A stretch of DNA of 64,000 bases from Cytospora piceicola (Eukaryota > Ascomycota > Sordariomycetes > Diaporthales > Cytosporaceae): the NCBI GenBank assembly GCA_023375675.1, contig JALQBC010000014.1, positions 496,001 through 560,000 of the forward strand. The letters are read 5' to 3'. Within the stretch, counting starts at the first letter, position 1; each line of letters starts with the position of its first letter. Of the stretch, positions 58,299 to 64,000 are shown one piece after another. Position numbers and translations under genes: made by a program. The notes under the pieces are model-generated. The model worked only from the letters and a program-made list of their open reading frames with translations. It ran no database searches and was not told where the DNA came from.

Positions 58299-59469
58299 AT
58301 GTTTGCACGATCAGCATTCCGGGCGTGCCAGTCGGCCCAGCCCATGAAGCATGTAAGTACTCGACCACGTCTTGACAGAGACTCCGGCCGTAGTTGTCGC
58401 TCACATCTTTCGCAGCAAGTCCGCCGTTACGCCGACAAGCCCTCCTCTTCCCCCTCCTCCGGCAGCAGCAGCCTCCCATACTTCCTCGGCGGCGGCGCTG
58501 TGGTCGCTGGCGCCTACTACTACTTCACACAGAACCCCGGCGCCGCACAAAAGGCCGAGGCCAAGGTCAAGGATGCCCTCCCGGCATCTGCTGGAGGAGT
58601 GAAGAAGGCCCTGACGGGCGGCGACCAGGGCTTCCTGTCCCTGAAGCTGGAGAACGTCGAGGTGGTGAACCACAACACCAAGAAGTTCCGGTTCAAGCTG
58701 CCCGAGGACGACATGGTCTCCGGAATTGAGGTCACCAGCGCACTGTTGACGAAGTTCAAGGATGAGGGCGCCGAGAAGGCTGTTCTGAGGCCTTACACAC
58801 CTATCTCTGACGAGGGTAAGTTCTTTGTCTCCGGTCGGCAGACATCCGGGAGATCACAATGAAGTGGGGCTGGGTTGCTGACGAGGATCCAAACACACAG
58901 ATGCGAAGGGCTTCATGGATCTCATCATCAAGAAATACGAGGGTGGCCCAATGTCCAGCCACATGCACGACATGGTACCAGGCCAACGGCTGGACTTCAA
59001 GGGCCCGCTGCCCAAGTACCCATGGACCGAGAACAAGCACGAGCACATCGCACTTGTTGCGGGTGGTACTGGTATCACCCCCATGTACCAGCTGTGCCGC
59101 GCCATCTTCAAGAACCCCAACGACAAGACCAAGGTCACGCTCGTGTACGGCAACGTTGGCGAGGAGGACATCCTGCTGAAGCATGAGTTCCAGGAGCTCG
59201 AGAACACCTACCCTCAGCGATTCCGCGCCTTCTACCTGCTGGACAGCCCTCCTAAGGAGTGGGTGGGCGGCAAGGGATTCATCAACAAGGAGCTGCTCAA
59301 GACTGTTCTGCCCGAGCCCAAGTCTGGCAACGTCAAGGTGTTTGTGTGCGGACCCCCGGGACTGTACAAGGCCATCTCTGGCCCCAAGGTCTCTCCCAAG
59401 GACCAGGGTGACTTGACCGGTGTCCTGGCTGAGCTGGGATACAACAAGGACCAGGTCTACAAGTTCTAA
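58299..59469 (+). CDS. MCR1: Mitochondrial NADH-cytochrome b5 reductase
   Basis: FAD-dependent reductase of the mitochondrial outer membrane/intermembrane space that passes electrons from NADH to cytochrome b5 and supports sterol synthesis and oxidative-stress defence. Exons are 58299-58352, 58416-58815 and 58901-59469 (introns 63 and 85 bp), giving 340 aa. The N terminus [18 protein letters not shown] is a basic, Arg-bearing presequence. A membrane segment follows ([18 protein letters not shown], about 37-55). The FAD site RPYTPIS lies at about 143-149, [13 protein letters not shown] follows, and the NADH site includes [13 protein letters not shown] and FVCGPPG. The C terminus, QVYKF, is the conserved family end. 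Intron 1 is stop-free and in frame, so retention would add 21 residues to the presequence. Confidence 0.95.
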
Positions 59470-59782
59470 GTTGGTTGAGGTAGAGGATGAATTAGAGTTG
59501 ACGAGAGGACGAGCGTAATGTGTAGGACTAGATAGCCATAGATGCGGCAATGAGTTACAATCCATCTCGTACAGTAAAATCTTCTGCCTGACTTCAAATT
59601 GTGGGCTCATTGGTCGATGATTTGTCGAGATTCTTGAGAGAGAACAGGAAGAACGCAGGGAACACTGAGCAGGGGATGGCCACAAGAGACGAGGTAGTGG
59701 GCCGGACCATCCCGTCAAAGGGAGCAGATATGGACGACTGAATAGGGGGGGGGACAAGATCTATATTTCATATATGTTTCTG

Positions 59783-62127
59783 TCATGTCCCGTTCGCCAT
59801 TGAGCCCATCATGGATGTAATATCACTGTACTTGTCGATCTCCAAATACTCACCCGCCAACCTCCACCGCGGCGCCATCCTGACCAGCGCCGCCCTCGTT
59901 TCATCCATGCCCTGCTTCATCTCCCGCTGCCCACTCTCTTTCCACTGCCAATGGAACGTCGCCAGCGCGCAGTACAGCGCATCGAAACACAGCGGGCTCA
60001 CCGCGGCGGCCCCCTCGTCCACCCCTCCCGACGCTGCTGAGGTCAACGCCAACAAGTCACCCGCAAAGACGCGTATCGCCCCGCTGGCCACGCCGAGGCC
60101 GTTGATGGCCTCAACCTGCATCGCAAGCTCCCCCTCGGACCGGGCCTCGTCCGCCCCCGTGCCGGCGCCGGGTCTCATGTGCTCGGGGCACGAATACAGG
60201 TCCAGCACCATCATGGACGTGCTCCAGACCAGACACCGCGACGGCGCGAGCGCGAGGTGCGCGTCGCTGCGCCGCCCCCCGGCGTCGGCCAGGTCGGCGT
60301 TGATGGCGTCGCAGAGGGTCCTCAGGTCGCTGAGCACGTCCGTGGCCTCCCTGATGTCGAAGGGCCTCTCCCCCGCCCCCGCCCCCTCCCCCTCCGCCGC
60401 GGCCCCCGCGCCGTCGGCCCCGGGGCTCCGGCCCGTGGCCCGCGCGTACCTCGTCGCCGCCCGCTTGCAGTGCGCCATGGCCTTGGAGGTGATGACGGAC
60501 GCCTGCGCCAGGCGCGCGAACGGGCCGAAGCAGCCCCTCTCGCCGGCCGGGGCGCCGACCCGCCGCTGGAGCGACCCCGCCATGTCGCCGGCGTCCCACG
60601 CCTGGTCGCCGACGGGGAGGAACTCGGCGTCCGGGGGCGGGTCGGGCCCGCCGGCGAAGGGCCTCTTGGTGCCGAGGGAGATGGCCCTGTCCAGGATGTG
60701 TGTCGCCCACCAGACGCGCCTGCGCTCCTCGGCCTCGGCCCAGGTCGTGCACTGGCCCAGGACGGCGCACGACTCCTGGTAGGAGGGCAGGCCGAGCATC
60801 GACGCGTAGCGGACGCAGCTGCCTGATGTCATCCAGGCTGCCGGGTAGATGCCGTGTGCGTACTCGTAGAGCGTGACGAGGATCATGGACTGCAGGTATA
60901 ATATCGACACTGTCCCTGCTGACTCCAGGAGGGCCATGAATTGTTTCGACGTGGTGTATAGGTGGGAATCTGCCGCGGAGGGGGCGGCCAGGTCGGGGTT
61001 GGGCGGTGGTGTGGTGATGAGTTTCATGGTGAGGAAGAGAAGGGCGAGGTCCGGTCCGCCATCGTGTAATGAGATGCCTAGGTTCATGCGTTTCCGGGAG
61101 ATGAAGGGAAACGAGCGATGTACTGTGTCAAAGTATGCGGTGGCAGCATCCTCTATGACATTGGTCGAGGCCAGAATCTCAAGTACACTCTAGAACTTAT
61201 CAGCAATACATTCCAAAAGACTGCCCGTATCAGATGGAGAAAAGCAGGAGGCCCACACATGGATATCAATACAAGCAGCCGCAAAAATAATTTCCAGACG
61301 ACATATTTTCAAGGAATTACCGTCAGCTTTGAGGGTCCCACCAACTATGAAGACATTATCCGTTGAGAGACACCACTCTTCTCGTCTATCTCGATATAGA
61401 ATATAATAATGATTGGATAATTGCCCCCCCCCCCCTCAAACTCATCCAAACCCAGCGCCTGGAGCTACCTTTCCTACACTAGGGGCAAGCCACCATAGAA
61501 AGGTGACTGAGATAATCAAATTCACGACCATGTGTAGAGGGGGTAAAGTCAATATTGCGGGCTTGATCAGACCGGACTTACCATTGGTATATCGACACTC
61601 GGTTTTGGGATCCTGAAACCCGCCCCCTTATAAACATCACTATCCAGAAACAAGACACGCGGAAACTTGTTCCTGACAAGCGGCTGTCCTGTGTTATTTT
61701 CCATGCACAGAACACTATTGGAGTTGGTAGTTCCCGTGGCCACACCCCCCGGGCTGATATCCGTCCCTACCCCGGACGTACTCGACCCAGGCGTGCCATA
61801 AGCACCGAGGTGAGGGAGAGGAGGAGCAGCAGCAGCAGCAGCAGCAGAAGCAGAAGCAGCAGCACTATTGGCATCCAGCTTCGCCTCGATCTCGGCCAGC
61901 TTCATCTGCAGGCTCGCAAAGGCCTCGGCCGTGGGGGCGGCGGGAGCCCCAGCGGCTTCCGAGTAGTCGCAGGCGCGCTGCAGGGATGCGCACCTGGAGC
62001 ATGCCGGCAGGGCCTTGTCGCATTTCCGCTTCTGTTTCCTACACGTTGTGCAGGCCTGTGATGCTCGTGAGATCATTGTACCCGGAAGACGCAGGTCTTG
62101 GTCGCGGGGGAGGAGAGACAGGGCCAT
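59783..62127 (-). CDS. Zn2Cys6 fungal transcription factor
   Basis: Exons are 62127-61582 and 61189-59783, giving about 650 aa, though the 392-bp intron is far longer than others here and may hide another exon. The binuclear zinc cluster near residues 26-52 reads C-x2-C-x6-C-x6-C-x2-C-x6-C (ACTTCRKQKRKCDK...). A basic stretch and an Ala-rich low-complexity tract (about 88-102) follow, the latter encoded by a GCA/AGC repeat at about 61829-61860. The second exon resembles the fungal-specific transcription-factor middle homology region: AYFDTVHRSFPFISRKRM, then LLFLTMKLITTP, then EERRRVWWATHILDRAISLG. DNA from about 60100 to 60720 is very GC-rich, encoding Ala/Gly/Glu-rich sequence. Target genes cannot be inferred; the neighbouring MFS gene is a possible but unproven partner. 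Confidence 0.82.
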
Positions 62128-63069
62128 GGTGACGAATGTCCGGTCCCCTTCTACGCCCAGCGGTCTTACGGGCAGGAAGGAGTCTAGACGAGTGAAAAGG
62201 GGGGGGAACAGTTTCTATATCACCTTTGGATTATATGTACTGTGAATTTGGTAGAAAAAAATATAAAAAAATAGGTAGAGGGTCGCTGAGTGAGCAAATT
62301 CTGGATTATAGATGAGACACCTGCAATGAGGATGAAGGCAGTTAGTTGCGAACATAAAAGGATAGGAGTAAGCATGAAACCCTAGCCCTAACCCTCTTTC
62401 TGCCCCTTTCCTTGCTGCACGTCTTCGAGGAGGTCTACAACAAAACACAATATCACGTAGTGAATGACTTGAACTCATCGCTCATTTTCTAGCCTTTGAG
62501 GCTATTAGCACAACATGACCGACCACCTCATCGCTACCCTTCCCGAACACACGTCTACACTATCATCTAATATACAATGGCAGTACCAATGTTGCCCACA
62601 ACAGACTTGGGGCACAATGCGCCATCAAATCCTCCTTTCTGCCCCTTGTATTTCTATCCCTTCGAATGCTGACCTTTCCTACCACCTCGACACAGTTCCT
62701 AGCCATGATATCCTTACTGTTCCAAAACGCTAAACATGACCCTGTAAGACCCGGTCTAGTCCGGTCTAGCTTCCTGATATGAGAGTCCTATACATTGCAA
62801 CAGTCGAAGGATCATGGAGCTCTCTAGGCGTGCAGTTCTCATATCCTGCGTTGCCGTAGCTATGTGTAGGCATCTCAATTTGTGTACCTGTGTCTAGTTA
62901 TTTAAGGAGTTGACTAGTATTTATTTCCAAGATCAACGTACTTTTTCCAAATTTGCCCAACGCCAGAACCGAAAATGCCATGATATTAAATGCGCAGGGA
63001 ATGCAGCAACAACTCCCCCCCCCCCATAATATCGTCGTCGACGTGCTTCAATCTTATTCCAAAATCGCT
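62128..63069. promoter_or_regulatory. Intergenic region, transcription factor promoter / MFS 3' flank
   Basis: Both flanking genes read leftward, so it contains the promoter of the zinc-cluster regulator. A short telomere-like stretch (CCCTAGCCCTAACCCT) lies at about 62379-62394. A run of 11 C lies at 63015-63025. No coding signal was found. Confidence 0.5.
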
Positions 63070-64000
63070 TTACAACCCCGAATTCTTATCCGTAGCAGTC
63101 ATGGGCCGGAGCCGTGCCTGCCTCGCAGACGCTGTCCCCGTACCGTTCATAGTGCCATACCCCGGCCCAGAGCTCGCCTTGGACGCCCTGGAACTGACCC
63201 TCGTCAACGGTGCCATCTCTGCGTCCTCCTCTTCCGGGTCGGTGATAGGATCATGTTCCCCAGCGATATCGCCCGCACCAAGGGTGCAGACAACAGACTC
63301 GTCTCCACTGCTCTCGTCCTCATCCAGCAGCGTCTCCTCGTCGGTGTCCACCTCCCTGACCGGCCCATCCCCCTCTACGATCATCCAGGCCGGAATGGCC
63401 TGCAGCGCAGCCACGACGGCGAGGAACCACCAGGCGGGTATGACATAGCCCCTCTTGACGCCCCAGCTGAAGGTCGCGCCGGTGACGGTGGGGCCGAGGG
63501 CGCGGCCCATGCCGGAGAAGGTCGTGGCGAAGCCGTTGAGGGTGCCCAGGATGCGCACCGAGGGGGCCGAGTTGGTGAGGAGGATGGTGATGCAGGGGAA
63601 GGCCACGATGACGGCGAAGCCCTTGACGAGGAGGAGCGCCATGAGCGCGGCCCACTGGAGGCGGGTGTCCTGGATCAGGGCCGTGTAGGGCAGGAGGACG
63701 TACACGACGGGGAAGATGACTGTGCCGGCCCGGAAGCACGCGAGCGAGCCCAGGCGCGAGCAGATGGGCGGGAAGAGGAAGAACTGGATGATGCCGCAGG
63801 CCAGCCCGTACACGGTGAGGATGGACCCGATGCTGTTGGAGTTGAGGCCCCACCCGCCCGAGAACCTGAACGGCAGCTGCGTGTTGTGCTCGTCTGGGAC
63901 CTGGCGGGGGTAGTTCAGGAACACGGGGAGGGCCTGGTCGAAGGCGACCGAGTGCAGCGCCAGGAACGTGTACGCGATGATGTTGACCGTCACCTGCGGG
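63070..64000 (-). CDS. MFS transporter (DHA1-like), 5' part outside window
   Basis: The 3' 310 codons of a major facilitator gene. The frame stays open to the window edge, so the start lies beyond it. A possible acceptor (CCGCAG) at about 63994 suggests that an exon begins here. Visible features are about six helices of the C-terminal half, including SIGSILTVYGLACGIIQFF, LQWAALMALLLVKGF and IPAWWFLAVVAALQAIPAW. Family-typical loops are LPVFLNYPRQ, GSLACFRAGT and GFATTFSGMGRALGP. The tail after the last helix is long, acidic and disordered (VDTDEETLLDEDESSGDES...). Similar fungal proteins are annotated as drug/H+ antiporter-1 type, but the substrate is unknown. It lies just upstream of, and co-oriented with, the zinc-cluster regulator. 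Confidence 0.82.
   Translation of the reverse strand, partial: PQVTVNIIAYTFLALHSVAFDQALPVFLNYPRQVPDEHNTQLPFRFSGGWGLNSNSIGSILTVYGLACGIIQFFLFPPICSRLGSLACFRAGTVIFPVVYVLLPYTALIQDTRLQWAALMALLLVKGFAVIVAFPCITILLTNSAPSVRILGTLNGFATTFSGMGRALGPTVTGATFSWGVKRGYVIPAWWFLAVVAALQAIPAWMIVEGDGPVREVDTDEETLLDEDESSGDESVVCTLGAGDIAGEHDPITDPEEEDAEMAPLTRVSSRASKASSGPGYGTMNGTGTASARQARLRPMTATDKNSGL

Noticed and set aside
1..64000. CRISPR arrays, rRNA genes, intact transposons
   Set aside because: No regular spacer arrays, no rRNA-like sequence and no transposase or reverse-transcriptase reading frame were seen.

Overview
This window looks like chromosomal DNA of a filamentous ascomycete, most likely a Sordariomycete. 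The genes are eukaryotic, mostly unique-copy housekeeping genes, and are interrupted by short GT..AG introns, mostly 51-106 bp, many with a CTAAC- or CTGAC-like branch site. Intergenic gaps run from about 0.8 to 3.4 kb. The gene set (CAF-1, polarisome Spa2, COP9 signalosome, Zn2Cys6 regulator, MARVEL and RGS/Rax1 proteins) is typical of Pezizomycotina. The genus cannot be fixed from sequence alone. All gene models were spliced by eye from frame continuity and splice signals.

Layout, left to right. 1-780: no gene, but a tRNA-like (A box/B box) segment and two perfect hairpins. 781-4393 (-): copper P-type ATPase Ccc2. 6460-7469 (+): COP9 signalosome subunit 7. 8307-9571 (-): Rax1-like RGS membrane protein. 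10830-11451 (+): ribosomal protein eL31. 12456-13154 (-): APC/C-type E2 (UBE2C/Ubc11). 14014-15700 (+): checkpoint kinase Chk1. 16804-18168 (-): SprT-like metalloprotease. 20192-22247 (-): F-box protein. 25199-28600 (+): long disordered protein with C-terminal membrane segments, interrupted by one in-frame TAG. 29833-34723 (-): ABCC/MRP transporter. 37246-39693 (+): CAF-1 subunit Cac2. 40648-42159 (+): stand-alone LigD-type 3'-phosphoesterase-domain protein. 42345-43399 (-): MARVEL-domain protein. 46071-48957 (-): polarisome protein Spa2. 52346-53175 (-): Ssu72 CTD phosphatase. 55936-57483 (+): SH3 protein Nbp2. 58299-59469 (+): NADH-cytochrome b5 reductase Mcr1. 59783-62127 (-): Zn2Cys6 transcription factor. 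63070-64000 (-): MFS transporter, truncated by the window edge.

No operon-like organisation, secondary-metabolite cluster, CRISPR array or intact transposon was seen. Several genes act in genome maintenance or the cell cycle (Chk1, SprT-like protein, Cac2, LigD-type phosphoesterase, Ubc11), and two in polarity (Rax1, Spa2), but nothing in the sequence shows that the neighbourhood is functional. Intergenic DNA is rich in a TAGGTA/TACCTA motif family, microsatellites and long poly-C tracts. The most unusual items are the in-frame TAG in the 25-28.6 kb gene, the LigD-like protein with its very GC-rich middle, the tRNA-like segment at the left edge, overlapping upstream ORFs at CHK1 and CAC2, and stop-free, multiple-of-three introns in MCR1 and the F-box gene.
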